A stretch of DNA of 32,531 nt from an uncultured Streptococcus sp. Its GTDB lineage: Bacteria; Bacillota; Bacilli; Lactobacillales; Streptococcaceae. The DNA lies in assembly GCA_934196125.1 (NCBI GenBank), contig CAKPVT010000022.1, forward strand, positions 1 to 32,531, in the 5' to 3' direction. A model generated the notes under the pieces. The model did not search any database and was not told the origin of the DNA. It saw only the letters and a list, made by a program, of their open reading frames with translations. The position numbers and the translations under genes were made by a program. Below are positions 1-7,774 of this stretch, in pieces (within the stretch, counting starts at the first letter, position 1; every line of letters begins with the position of its first letter).

Positions 1-2
1 GC

Positions 3-47
3 GGACTGACATTTGATTATTATTCAGGTCAAGTTAGTATGAATTAA
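3..47 (+). CDS. possible C-terminal end of an upstream gene (partial)
   Basis: Frame 3 is open from the window edge and ends at TAA 45-47, giving about 14 residues (GLTFDYYSGQVSMN). The other two forward frames stop within the first 16 bases. It could be the tail of the gene before pheS, but it is too short to identify and could be chance. Confidence 0.3.
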   Translation, partial: GLTFDYYSGQVSMN

Positions 48-58
48 TTTATTCAATC

Positions 59-87
59 TTGTCAAATGGCTAAAAATTTGCTAGAAT
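59..87 (+). promoter_or_regulatory. promoter of the pheS T-box leader
   Basis: A -35 TTGTCA (59-64) and a -10 TAGAAT (82-87) are separated by exactly 17 bp, with an extended -10 TG at 79-80. Transcription would start near 94, about 240 nt upstream of pheS. That leaves room for a complete T-box leader. Confidence 0.75.
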
Positions 88-93
88 GGGTTA

Positions 94-293
94 TAAATCG
101 AATAGTGTCTTATGAGACTAGTAACCTTATGGCAGTTTTACAGGGAATGGAAGCCGTGACTGGAAGCTTCCTAGATGAAAGTTTGGCGAATTCACTCATG
201 TTAAAGACGATAAATTAAGGTCTGCTAGTCAGATAAAAAACGGATGGTACCGCGTGTCAACGCTCCGCTATTGGAGTGTGGCACGCTTTTTTC
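94..293 (+). promoter_or_regulatory. T-box leader (tRNA-Phe sensing) with terminator
   Basis: The conserved T-box core GGATGGTACCGCG lies at 242-254; its TGGT would pair with the uncharged tRNA acceptor end. GGA 242-244 and CGCG 251-254 can pair with CGCTCC 261-266 as antiterminator. The competing terminator is a strong hairpin, 252-266 with 273-286, followed by TTTTTT 287-292. The Stem I base is visible as ACTAG 117-121 plus AACCTT against AAGGT plus CTAGT near 216-229, with the typical AGTAACC at 119-125. UUC at 168-170 is the best specifier candidate for Phe; another UUC is at 191-193. The leader is compact, with little room for Stems II and III. By family, uncharged tRNA-Phe permits read-through into pheS. 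Confidence 0.85.
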
Positions 294-334
294 GTTTAAA
301 AACATTTAGGGTCTTACCAAAGGAAGGAATTTTA

Positions 335-1378
335 ATGGATTTACAAGCGCAGTTAGAGGAACTAAAATCATCTACGCAAGCTAAATTGGCTGAAATGCGT
401 GGAAACAATGCAAAAGAACTTCAAGAATTACGTGTGCAAGTTCTTGGTAAAAAAGGATCATTGACAGAACTATTGAAAGGTTTGAAAGATCTTTCTAAAG
501 AAATGCGTCCAGTTGTCGGAAAACAAGTCAATGAAGTCCGTGATGTTTTGACAAAAGCTTTCGAAGAACAAGCTAAAATTGTTGAAGCAGCTAAAATTCA
601 AGCACAACTAGAATCAGAAAGTTTGGATGTGACACTTCCAGGACGTCAAGTTAACCTTGGTAATCGTCATGTCTTGACGCAAACAAGTGAAGAAATCGAA
701 GATATTTTTCTTGGTATGGGATTCCAAGTTGTTGATGGTTACGAAGTAGAGTCTGACTATTATAACTTTGAACGTATGAATTTGCCAAAAGACCACCCAG
801 CGCGTGATATGCAAGATACGTTCTACATTACTGAAGAAATCTTGCTTCGTACACACACAAGTCCTGTGCAAGCACGTACACTTGATAAACACAACTTTTC
901 TAAAGGTCCTTTGAAAATGATTTCACCAGGGCGTGTTTTCCGTCGTGACACAGATGATGCGACTCACAGCCACCAATTCCACCAAATCGAAGGTCTTGTT
1001 GTTGGGGAAAACATTTCTATGGGTGACCTAAAAGGAACGCTTGAAATGATTATCAAGAAAATGTTTGGTGAAGACCGTAACATTCGTCTTCGTCCATCGT
1101 ACTTTCCATTTACTGAACCATCAGTAGAAGTTGACGTCTCATGCTTCAAATGTGGTGGTAAAGGATGTAACGTATGTAAGAAAACTGGTTGGATTGAAAT
1201 CCTTGGTGCTGGCATGGTACACCCTCGCGTTTTGGAAATGTCTGGTGTTGATTCTGAAAAATATTCTGGCTTTGCTTTTGGTCTTGGTCAAGAACGTATC
1301 GCAATGCTTCGCTATGGTATCAATGATATCCGTGGTTTCTATCAAGGCGATGTCCGTTTCTCAGAACAATTTAAATAA
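335..1378 (+). CDS. pheS: phenylalanyl-tRNA synthetase alpha subunit
   Basis: Catalytic subunit of the (alpha-beta)2 class II enzyme that charges tRNA-Phe in the cytoplasm. The 347-aa protein has the usual length. The N-terminal coiled-coil tRNA-contacting region covers about residues 1-90. The catalytic domain shows THTSPVQAR (173-181), motif 2 around GRVFRRD (199-205) and HSHQFHQIEG, and motif 3 FGLGQERIAM (315-324). A four-cysteine insertion (Cys270, 273, 278, 281) is typical of Firmicutes PheS. I chose the start ATG at 335 because AAGGAAGG at 320-327 lies just upstream. The in-frame GTG at 254 is inside the T-box terminator and must be non-coding. Expression should be controlled by the T-box leader. 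The partner gene pheT follows after a broken acetyltransferase gene. Confidence 0.97.
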   Translation: MDLQAQLEELKSSTQAKLAEMRGNNAKELQELRVQVLGKKGSLTELLKGLKDLSKEMRPVVGKQVNEVRDVLTKAFEEQAKIVEAAKIQAQLESESLDVTLPGRQVNLGNRHVLTQTSEEIEDIFLGMGFQVVDGYEVESDYYNFERMNLPKDHPARDMQDTFYITEEILLRTHTSPVQARTLDKHNFSKGPLKMISPGRVFRRDTDDATHSHQFHQIEGLVVGENISMGDLKGTLEMIIKKMFGEDRNIRLRPSYFPFTEPSVEVDVSCFKCGGKGCNVCKKTGWIEILGAGMVHPRVLEMSGVDSEKYSGFAFGLGQERIAMLRYGINDIRGFYQGDVRFSEQFK

Positions 1379-1413
1379 AACGAGATAACAGAAAAACGAT
1401 TGGAGGAAAAGAT

Positions 1414-1906
1414 ATGTCAGAAATAAAAGTTGAGAAAGTGACATTGGATAAATTAAGTATCTTGCAAGAACTTAGTATTCAGACTTTTCGTGAAACCTTT
1501 GCTTTTGATAATACCGAAAAAGAACTTCAACAGTTTTTCGATGATAGTTACACTTTAGAACAACTCGAAAAAGAGGTGACTGACCCAGAATCTGATGTTC
1601 GTTTTGTCTTGGTTGATGGGCGTTACACAGACTGAACATGACCTAGAAAATGCCTTTGAAATTCAACGCATTTACATTCTTAACGAGTGTCAAGGATTAG
1701 GCTTAGGTAAGAAATTATTTGAGCTAGCGCTTGATATAGCAAAAGAAGGTGGCTTTGATTGGGCTTGGTTAGGTGTCTGGGAACATAATGTTAAGGCACA
1801 AGGGTTCTATCGAAAATATGGTTTTGAAAAATTTTCAGAACGCTCTTTTAAAGTTGGCGATAAAGTAGATACAGATTGGCTTTTGAGAAAAGCCTTGAAA
1901 GAATAA
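1414..1906 (+). pseudogene. GNAT-family N-acetyltransferase, broken by internal deletion and frameshift
   Basis: The N-terminal half (MSEIKVEKVTL..., from 1414, with SD GGAGG just upstream) is read in frame 1 up to VLVDG near 1620. The C-terminal half continues in frame 2 from GVTQTEHDLENAFEIQRIYIL to a stop at 1906. It includes the acetyl-CoA loop QGLGLGKKLFE and the GNAT ending EHNVKAQGFYRKYGFEKF. GNATs of this type have about 8-12 residues between VDG and TQTEH (a beta strand of the GYLKLN kind). These are missing, so about 30 bp, not a multiple of three, appear lost at 1618-1622. The remaining frame-1 ORF ends at 1635 (73 aa) and lacks the acetyl-CoA site, so the gene should be inactive. 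A small acetyltransferase between pheS and pheT is common in streptococci. The substrate is unknown. Confidence 0.85.
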
Positions 1907-1976
1907 CAGTAGAAAGGGATAAAGAAGCTTGCCTGTCAAACGTATTTTGACTGCGAAAAGCTTTTAACACATTATT

Positions 1977-4382
1977 ATGTTAGTAAGTTATAAATGGTTA
2001 AAAGAGCTTGTTGATGTTGATGTAACAACACATGAGCTTTCTGAAAAAATGTCAACAACAGGGATTGAAGTCGAAGGTGTTTCAACACCATCTGAAGGCT
2101 TGACAAAACTAGTTGTTGGTCACGTTGTATCTTGTGAAGATGTTCCAGAAACACATTTGCACCTTTGCCAAGTGGATACAGGTGATGAAGCGTTGCGTCA
2201 AATTGTCTGCGGTGCTCCAAATGTGACTGCTGGTATCAACGTTATCGTGGCTATTCCAGGTGCACGTATTGCTGATAACTACAAAATCAAAAAAGGTAAA
2301 ATCCGTGGCATGGAATCACTTGGGATGATTTGCTCACTCCAAGAACTTGGTTTGCCAGATTCTATCATTCCAAAAGAATTCTCAGACGGTATTCAAATTT
2401 TGCCAGAAGATGCTAAACCAGGTGACAGCATTTTCCCATATCTTGATTTAGACGATGAAATCGTTGAATTGTCAATCACGCCAAACCGTGCAGATGCTCT
2501 TTCTATGCGTGGTGTTGCTCACGAAGTGGCTGCCATTTACGGTAAAGAAGTTCATTTCCCAGAAAAAGAACTAAAAGAAGTTTCTAAAGCAGCAAAAGAT
2601 GTTATCAACGTTGCTATCGAATCTGATAAAGTCTTGACTTACAAAGCGCGCGTGGTTGAAAATGTGACTGTTAAACCAAGTCCACAATGGTTGCAAAACC
2701 TTTTGATGAACGCTGGTATCCGTCCAATCAATAACGTTGTTGATGTGACAAACTATGTCTTGTTGTACTTTGGTCAACCAATGCATGCCTTTGATTTGAA
2801 CAAATTTGAAGATAATAAAATCGTTGTTCGCAATGTGCGTGCTGGTGAAAAATTGGTCACTCTTGATGGTGAAGAACGTGAATTGATTGCTGAAGACCTT
2901 GTTATCACAGTTGCTGATAAACCAGTTGCACTTGCAGGTGTTATGGGGGGGCAAGCTACTGAAATTGATGACAATTCTAAAAACGTTGTGCTTGAAGCGG
3001 CAGTCTTTGACGGAACATCAATTCGTAAAACAAGCGGTCGTTTGAACCTTCGTTCTGAAAGTTCATCACGTTTTGAAAAAGGTATCAACTATGCATCTGT
3101 TGCTGAAGCTCTTGATTTTGCAGCGGCAATGCTTACAGAATTAGCTGACGGTGATGTTCTTGCTGGTCGTGTTGAAGCTGGTTCAGTTCCAACTGAAGCT
3201 GTTGAAGTATCAACAACACTTGATTATGTTAACGTTCGTTTGGGAACAGAATTGACTTACGCTGACATTGAAGATGTCTTTGCAAAACTTGGTTTTGGTT
3301 TGTCAGGAAATGCTGATAAATTCACAGTTTCAGTACCACGTCGCCGTTGGGATATCGCTATTCAAGCTGACTTAGTTGAAGAAATTGCACGTATTTACGG
3401 TTACGATAATCTTCCAACAACACTTCCAGAAGCTGCTGGTACAGCAGGTGAATTGACAGCAACACAAAAATTGCGTCGTAAAATGCGTTCAATTGCTGAA
3501 GGTGCTGGATTGACTGAAATCGCCTCATACACTTTGACAACACCTGAAAAAGCTACTGAATTCACGTTGCAACCAAGCAATTTAACTGAATTGATGTGGC
3601 CAATGTCAGTAGAACGTTCAGTTCTTCGTCAAAATGTTGTTTCTGGTATGCTTGATACTATTGCCTACAACGTTGCTCGTAAAAACAGTAACTTAGCAAT
3701 TTACGAAATTGGTAAAGTCTTTGAACAAAAAGGTAATCCAAAAGAAGAATTACCAAACGAAATCAGCACATTTGCCTTTGCTATCTCTGGTTTAGTTGCT
3801 GAAAAAGATTTCCAAACAAAAGCAACGTCAGTTGATTTCTTCTATGCGAAAGGTATCGTTGAAGCTATCTTTGCCAAACTTGATTTGACAGTTGATTATG
3901 TAGCTGAAAAAGGTCTTGCTAGCATGCACCCAGGTCGTACAGCAAGTATTTACTTGGACGGTCAATTAGTTGGTTTTGTTGGACAAGTTCACCCACAAAC
4001 CGCTAAAAACTATAACGTTCCAGAAACTTACGTGGCTGAATTGAATTTGGATATCATTGAAGCAGCGCTTCACGCTGACAAAGCGTTTGTTGAAATCACT
4101 AAATTCCCTGCTGTTTCTCGTGACATTGCTTTACTATTACCAGCAGCAACAACCCATAAAGAAATCCTAGCAGCGATTGAATCAGCTAAAGTGAAACGTT
4201 TGACTGACCTCAAACTCTTTGACGTTTATGCTGGTGCAAATATCGCTGAAGGCATGAAATCAATGGCTTACAGCCTCACATTCCAAAATCCGAATGACAA
4301 CTTAACTGACGAAGAAGTTGCTAAATACATGGATAAAATCACTAAAGTCCTTGTTGACCAACTCGGCGCAGAAGTTCGTTAA
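1977..4382 (+). CDS. pheT: phenylalanyl-tRNA synthetase beta subunit
   Basis: The 801-aa beta subunit carries the expected domain order: an N-terminal EMAPII-like tRNA-binding domain (about 39-150), the B3/B4 editing module that hydrolyses Tyr-tRNA-Phe (about 200-380), B5 (about 405-475), the catalytic-like core, and the C-terminal FDX-ACB anticodon-binding domain (about 705-800, FPAVSRDIALLLP onward). It acts with PheS. The start MLVSYKWLKELVD is the family start. It has no good Shine-Dalgarno sequence: only GAAAAG about 17 nt upstream, in the arm of a hairpin (AAGCTT 925-930 with AAGCTT 958-963, plus 1000 to each; inner stem GTCAAA/TTTGAC). It is probably cotranscribed with pheS through the decayed GNAT gene and is followed by a strong terminator. 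Confidence 0.97.
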   Translation: MLVSYKWLKELVDVDVTTHELSEKMSTTGIEVEGVSTPSEGLTKLVVGHVVSCEDVPETHLHLCQVDTGDEALRQIVCGAPNVTAGINVIVAIPGARIADNYKIKKGKIRGMESLGMICSLQELGLPDSIIPKEFSDGIQILPEDAKPGDSIFPYLDLDDEIVELSITPNRADALSMRGVAHEVAAIYGKEVHFPEKELKEVSKAAKDVINVAIESDKVLTYKARVVENVTVKPSPQWLQNLLMNAGIRPINNVVDVTNYVLLYFGQPMHAFDLNKFEDNKIVVRNVRAGEKLVTLDGEERELIAEDLVITVADKPVALAGVMGGQATEIDDNSKNVVLEAAVFDGTSIRKTSGRLNLRSESSSRFEKGINYASVAEALDFAAAMLTELADGDVLAGRVEAGSVPTEAVEVSTTLDYVNVRLGTELTYADIEDVFAKLGFGLSGNADKFTVSVPRRRWDIAIQADLVEEIARIYGYDNLPTTLPEAAGTAGELTATQKLRRKMRSIAEGAGLTEIASYTLTTPEKATEFTLQPSNLTELMWPMSVERSVLRQNVVSGMLDTIAYNVARKNSNLAIYEIGKVFEQKGNPKEELPNEISTFAFAISGLVAEKDFQTKATSVDFFYAKGIVEAIFAKLDLTVDYVAEKGLASMHPGRTASIYLDGQLVGFVGQVHPQTAKNYNVPETYVAELNLDIIEAALHADKAFVEITKFPAVSRDIALLLPAATTHKEILAAIESAKVKRLTDLKLFDVYAGANIAEGMKSMAYSLTFQNPNDNLTDEEVAKYMDKITKVLVDQLGAEVR

Positions 4383-4422
4383 TTTCCAAACTCATTAGGC
4401 TATTTTGGGTAATATAGATGAC

Positions 4423-4455
4423 TCCCACCATTACGAAAGTAGTGGTGGGATTTTT
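4423..4455 (+). terminator. Rho-independent terminator after pheT
   Basis: Stem TCCCACCATTAC (4423-4434), GAAA loop, GTAGTGGTGGGA (4439-4450), followed by TTTTT. It closes the pheS-pheT unit before the rexB promoter. Confidence 0.9.
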
Positions 4456-4490
4456 GATGATTGTTGAGAGCTTATAAATACTTTGAAATC

Positions 4491-4499
4491 TGGTATAAT
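4491..4499 (+). promoter_or_regulatory. extended -10 promoter of rexBA
   Basis: TGGTATAAT gives a perfect TATAAT with the TGn extension, 33 bp before rexB and just after the pheT terminator. There is no convincing -35, as is usual for extended -10 promoters in streptococci. Confidence 0.7.
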
Positions 4500-4531
4500 A
4501 GGAGTAACGATTTGCTTAATGAAGGTATGTT

Positions 4532-7500
4532 ATGAAATTACTATACACAGATATTCAGTATGATATGACTGAAATTTTAGTTGGAGAGGCAGTAGCACAG
4601 GCAGATGCTGGTAAGCGTGTTTTTTACATTGCTCCCAACTCTTTATCTTTTGAAAAAGAAAGAGCAGTTTTGGAGTTGTTACCAGACGAAGCTTCTTTTG
4701 CGATTACGGTAACACGTTTTGCTCAAATGGCTCGTTATTTTGTGTTAAATGAAGCGCAGGTCAAGGAAAGCATTGATGACAATGGCTTGGCTATGATTTT
4801 TTACCGTGCTTTGTCACATTTTTCAGATACAGATTTGAACGTTTTTGGGCGTTTGAAGCAGGATACGAATTTTATCAAGCAGTTGGTTAATTTGTACAAA
4901 GAATTAAAAACGGCTAACATGACTGTGCTTGATTTGACAGAATTGCATTCAGCGGAGAAGCAGGAAGATTTGGTGAAAATCTTTTTAGCGGTTAATGATA
5001 TTTTGCTTGCCAATCAGTATGATAATCAGAGCAAGATTGCTTATTTTGCAAAGCAGGTTGAGGCAGGACATTTGGATGCTACGCTTGAAAATGTGAGTCT
5101 TGTCATTGACGGTTTTACACGCTTTTCAGCCGAAGAAGAGTACCTGGTAAGTTTGCTTGAAGAAAAATGTGCGCAAGTGATTATCGGAACTTACAGTAGT
5201 CAAAAGGCTTATAGAGCGGCATTTTCGACGGGAAATGTTTACCAAGCGGGTTTAGATTTCTTGCGTGGTTTAGCGGCTAAATTCCATGCGCAACCGCAGT
5301 ATGTTGAAAGTTCTCAGAAATCTCACGAGGCTTTTTCAAAATTATCAAAATTATTCGAAGCAAAGCACGACTTTACGAGTTCAGATGTGACGCTGACGGC
5401 TGATGATAAAAAACATTACGCTATTTGGGATGTCATTAATCAGAAAGAAGAGGTCGAGCATGTGGCGAAAGCTATTCGTCATAAGCTTTATCAAGGGTAT
5501 CGTTACAAGGATATTTTAGTGCTCTTAGGTGATGTGGATAGCTATCGTTTGCAAATTGGCAAGATTTTTGACAAATATGACATTCCTTATTATTTCGGAA
5601 AAGCGGAGTCAATGAGTGACCACCCTTTGGTGCATTTTATTGATTCGTTGGAGCGTGTGAAGCGTTATCGTTTTCGTACCGAAGATGTCGTTAATCTGTT
5701 AAAAACAGAGCTTTATGGAAATTTCAAGCAAGAAGATTTAGACCTTTTTGAGCAATATTTGATTTATGCTGATATTAAGGGACAAAGTAAATTTGCTAAG
5801 GAATTCACGATTGTTTATAAAGGAAAAAAACATTTAGCCTTTGTTAATCGCATGCGCGAGCAAATCATGACGCCTTTACTTGCTTTATTTAAGGTGCAAA
5901 AGCAACGTGGCTCTAGTTTGCTTGAGAAATTAATGATATTTTTACACGCCATTCATTTGCCTGATAATCTAGAAGGCATGGTAGCGACTTTTTCAGAAAA
6001 TGAACAAGAAAAGCATGAGCAAGTTTGGCGGACATTTACAGGTATTTTAACGCAATTTCAAACAATTTTTGGGCAAGAAAAGTTATCGTTGGATGACTGT
6101 TTGTCCTTGATTCGCAGTGGAATGTTAGCTGCGCAGTACCGTGTGGTTCCTGCAACGGTTGATGTTGTTTCGGTCAAATCTTATGATTTGGTGGAACCGC
6201 ACACCAATAAATTTGTTTTTGCTTTGGGCATGACGCAGGCACATTTCCCAAAAATTGCGCAAAATAGTAGTCTGATTTCAGATGAAGAACGTGCCCAAAT
6301 CAACGAATCAACTGATGATAATCAACGTTTTGATATTGTTAGTCGCGAAAATATCAAGAAAAATCATTTTGCTGCCCTATCGTTGTTTAACTCGGCGACA
6401 GAAGAATTGGTGCTTAGTCTGCCACAAATTGCCAACGAAGCCGAAGATACGGAATCTTCTTACTTAACCGAATTAGCTAGCTTTGGTGTGCCAGTTCTTG
6501 CTAAAGGTCGTAATCGTTTGTCAACGGTTGCTGAGGACATTGGTAATTATAAGGCGTTATTGTCGCGCGTGATTGAAGTCAATCGTTTGGCGATTGAAGA
6601 AGAGCGTGAACTTAGCAAGGAAGAACAAACTTTCTGGTCAGTTGCTGTTCGTTATCTTCGAAAAAAATTGGCAGCAGAAGGCATTGAATTGCCTCTGCTT
6701 AAGGATAATATGCAAACTAAGACGATCTCTGCCGACGTGATTGAGGCACGTTTTCCAAGTGATGAGCCAATTTCGTTATCATCATCTGCAGTCACTACCT
6801 TCTACAATAATCAGTATAAATATTTCTTGCAATATGTTCTTGGTTTGCAAGAGGTTGAGACGATTCACCCAGATGCAAGAAATCATGGTACCTACCTGCA
6901 TCGTGTTTTTGAATTGGTCATGAAAGATGATTCAAACCATTCTTTTGATAGCAAACTTGATAAAGCTATTCAAACAATGAATTTGGAAGACGATTTCAAA
7001 TTTGTTTACGAAGAAGATGAAGAAAGTCGTTATTCTTTGACTGTCTTGGAAGATATTGCTAGAAGTACGGCAACGATTTTACGTGATGATGCTCAGATTC
7101 AAGTTGAAAGTGAAGAAGAAACGTTTGAATTAATGATTACAAATAGCGTTCGTATCAGAGGAATTATTGACCGTGTTGACCGTTTATCAGACGGCAGTCT
7201 TGGCATTGTGGATTACAAATCAAGTCGTAACACTTTTGATATTCAGAAATTCTATAATGGTTTAAGTCCGCAATTGGTGACTTATGTGCAAGCTTTGCGT
7301 GATAAAAAAGGCTTGAGCGAGTCGGAGCGTATTTTTGGTGCGATGTATTTGCATATGCAAGAGCCAAAAGTTGATTTGTCATCAGTGGCTACGACAGAGA
7401 AAATTTTAGAAAATTTGGCTAAAGAGTTGACTTATCGTGGTCTATTCTTGGAAGATGAAAAAGCGTATTTAGCCAATGGTCGCTATCATCTGAATGATTC

Positions 7501-7774
7501 GCTTTACAGTCAAGAAGAACTTGAAATTTTGCTAGCTTATAATCAAAACTTATATCTGAAAGCAGCAGAGCAGATTAAGAAGGGGCATTTCTTGATTAAT
7601 CCTTATAGTGAGGACGGCAAGTCAGTTCAAGGAGACCAATTGAAGGCAATCACACGATTTGAGGCTGACCGCCATATGCCTTATGCTCGCAAATGGTATA
7701 AATTACCAAGAAAAGATAGACGTCAAGGCTTTTTGACCCTAATGCAAGAAGAGGAGGAAACAGATGATCTTTAA
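4532..7774 (+). CDS. rexB: ATP-dependent helicase/nuclease subunit B (AddB family)
   Basis: The 1080-aa second subunit of the RexAB (AddAB-type) complex, which processes double-strand DNA ends to Chi for RecA recombination. The C-terminal RecB-family nuclease site is visible as GIIDRVDRL (Asp880) and GIVDYKSS (Asp894-Tyr-Lys896). The N-terminus (LLYTDIQYDMTE) is where B. subtilis AddB has a Walker A loop; none is present here. The four cysteines that bind the Fe-S cluster in AddB are also absent. Around residue 758 the sequence reads TFYNNQYKYF where AddB has a Cys, and the C-terminal 200 residues have no Cys. Only two cysteines are seen in the whole protein. AAGG precedes the ATG. The last 11 bp overlap rexA, indicating translational coupling. 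Confidence 0.95.
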   Translation: MKLLYTDIQYDMTEILVGEAVAQADAGKRVFYIAPNSLSFEKERAVLELLPDEASFAITVTRFAQMARYFVLNEAQVKESIDDNGLAMIFYRALSHFSDTDLNVFGRLKQDTNFIKQLVNLYKELKTANMTVLDLTELHSAEKQEDLVKIFLAVNDILLANQYDNQSKIAYFAKQVEAGHLDATLENVSLVIDGFTRFSAEEEYLVSLLEEKCAQVIIGTYSSQKAYRAAFSTGNVYQAGLDFLRGLAAKFHAQPQYVESSQKSHEAFSKLSKLFEAKHDFTSSDVTLTADDKKHYAIWDVINQKEEVEHVAKAIRHKLYQGYRYKDILVLLGDVDSYRLQIGKIFDKYDIPYYFGKAESMSDHPLVHFIDSLERVKRYRFRTEDVVNLLKTELYGNFKQEDLDLFEQYLIYADIKGQSKFAKEFTIVYKGKKHLAFVNRMREQIMTPLLALFKVQKQRGSSLLEKLMIFLHAIHLPDNLEGMVATFSENEQEKHEQVWRTFTGILTQFQTIFGQEKLSLDDCLSLIRSGMLAAQYRVVPATVDVVSVKSYDLVEPHTNKFVFALGMTQAHFPKIAQNSSLISDEERAQINESTDDNQRFDIVSRENIKKNHFAALSLFNSATEELVLSLPQIANEAEDTESSYLTELASFGVPVLAKGRNRLSTVAEDIGNYKALLSRVIEVNRLAIEEERELSKEEQTFWSVAVRYLRKKLAAEGIELPLLKDNMQTKTISADVIEARFPSDEPISLSSSAVTTFYNNQYKYFLQYVLGLQEVETIHPDARNHGTYLHRVFELVMKDDSNHSFDSKLDKAIQTMNLEDDFKFVYEEDEESRYSLTVLEDIARSTATILRDDAQIQVESEEETFELMITNSVRIRGIIDRVDRLSDGSLGIVDYKSSRNTFDIQKFYNGLSPQLVTYVQALRDKKGLSESERIFGAMYLHMQEPKVDLSSVATTEKILENLAKELTYRGLFLEDEKAYLANGRYHLNDSLYSQEELEILLAYNQNLYLKAAEQIKKGHFLINPYSEDGKSVQGDQLKAITRFEADRHMPYARKWYKLPRKDRRQGFLTLMQEEEETDDL

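Noticed and set aside
254..334. N-terminal extension of PheS from an upstream GTG
   Set aside because: This stretch is the T-box antiterminator/terminator. The family start and a good SD point to ATG 335.
614..892. Reverse-strand ORFs inside pheS, pheT, rexA and other genes (this one as example)
   Set aside because: They lie wholly inside strongly supported genes, have no SD or promoter, and show unnatural amino-acid composition.
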